Shown here one piece after another: positions 14,367 through 14,615 of a DNA stretch of 14,615 bases. The translations under genes and the position numbers were made by a program. The DNA is from Gemmatimonadota bacterium. GTDB lineage: Bacteria; JAAXHH01. Location: the NCBI GenBank assembly GCA_026713285.1, contig JAPOOT010000322.1, positions 1-14,615 on the forward strand, written 5' to 3'. Below the pieces are notes generated by a model. The model had not been told where the DNA came from. It did no database searches and saw only the letters and a list, made by a program, of their open reading frames with translations. The stretch's first letter is position 1. The number at the start of each line of letters is the position of its first letter.

Positions 14367-14615
14367 ATGCGGATCATCGTCAAATGTTTCGCCGGGTGCA
14401 GAGACGCGGTGGGCTCGACATCGGTTTCCGTGGAATTCCCGGACGGCACCACCGTGGGCGAGGCCTTTGCGGAGCTCATTGATTCATATCCCGCACTGGC
14501 GAGTTATGACCGGAGCGTGATGCTGGCCGTGAACCGAGATTACGCCGACCGGCAGGTCGTGCTCGCGGATGGCGACGAACTGGCGTGCATTCCGCCTGTG
14601 AGCGGCGGCACTACA
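14367..14615 (+). CDS. moaD: MoaD-type molybdopterin synthase sulfur carrier, N-terminal part, possibly a MoaD-MoaE fusion; 3' end outside window
   Basis: MoaD is a ubiquitin-like carrier whose C-terminal Gly-Gly is activated as a thiocarboxylate to donate sulfur to precursor Z, with MoaE as the catalytic partner. The 83 visible residues show the beta-grasp pattern: IIVKCFAGCRDAVGS at 3-17, TTVGEAFAEL at 28-37, MLAVNRDYA at 52-60, LADGDELACIPPVSGG at 66-81. Free-standing MoaD ends at Gly-Gly, but here the frame continues with Thr-Thr and no stop before the window edge. This suggests a MoaD-MoaE (MoaX-like) fusion that would need cleavage after Gly81, or a short tail. AAAGGA at 14356-14361 lies 5 nt before the ATG, and a TTGACA promoter is 45-73 bp upstream. 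Confidence 0.9.
   Translation, partial: MRIIVKCFAGCRDAVGSTSVSVEFPDGTTVGEAFAELIDSYPALASYDRSVMLAVNRDYADRQVVLADGDELACIPPVSGGTT

Overview
The window holds ten protein-coding genes. Eight lie head to tail on the minus strand (obg, icd, mdh, a NYN-domain gene, an aspartate-type aminotransferase, coaD, rsmD and comEA, followed upstream by a very large sprA-type gene, which makes nine in total on that strand counting the truncated obg). Two short genes at the right end are on the plus strand: a 38-residue membrane peptide and the start of moaD. The DNA is GC-rich (judged by eye, not counted). The only strongly lineage-informative gene is the 2102-residue SprA-family protein, the outer-membrane translocon of the type IX secretion system. 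This points to a Gram-negative member of the Fibrobacterota-Chlorobiota-Bacteroidota (FCB) superphylum or a neighbour, and the GC-rich coding makes a classical low-GC Bacteroidota less likely. A lineage such as Latescibacterota or Gemmatimonadota is possible, but this is inference.

Layout, in the direction of transcription from right to left. The sprA gene (13789 to 7481) is followed by a 76-bp gap carrying an extended -10 element, then comEA (7404 to 6853), then a clear intrinsic terminator (6804 to 6771). Directly against that terminator is a near-consensus sigma-70 promoter (6769 to 6741). It reads into a tight cluster: rsmD, coaD (4-bp ATGA overlap), aminotransferase (47-48 bp gap), NYN gene (42 bp), mdh (126 bp), icd (36 bp) and obg (60 bp, runs off the left edge). 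No other convincing minus-strand promoter or terminator was seen inside this run, so it may be one long housekeeping operon combining ribosome maturation (RsmD, Obg), coenzyme A synthesis (CoaD), transamination of oxaloacetate/aspartate and two TCA-cycle dehydrogenases (Mdh, Icd). Mdh makes oxaloacetate, which the aminotransferase interconverts with aspartate, and Icd makes 2-oxoglutarate, the partner in that exchange.

On the plus strand, two TTGACA promoters with exactly 17-bp spacers sit at 13902-13930 and 14294-14322. The first drives a 38-residue single-span membrane peptide divergent from sprA. The second drives moaD, the sulfur carrier of molybdopterin synthase. The moaD frame continues past its Gly-Gly, suggesting a MoaD-MoaE fusion.

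The points most worth a second look are the SprA homologue with a central acidic calcium-loop-like region, the MoaD reading past Gly-Gly, the 38-residue peptide, the NYN protein with an unrecognised N-terminal half, and two in-frame microduplications (in rsmD and comEA). I saw no tRNA, rRNA, CRISPR array, insertion sequence or prophage gene.
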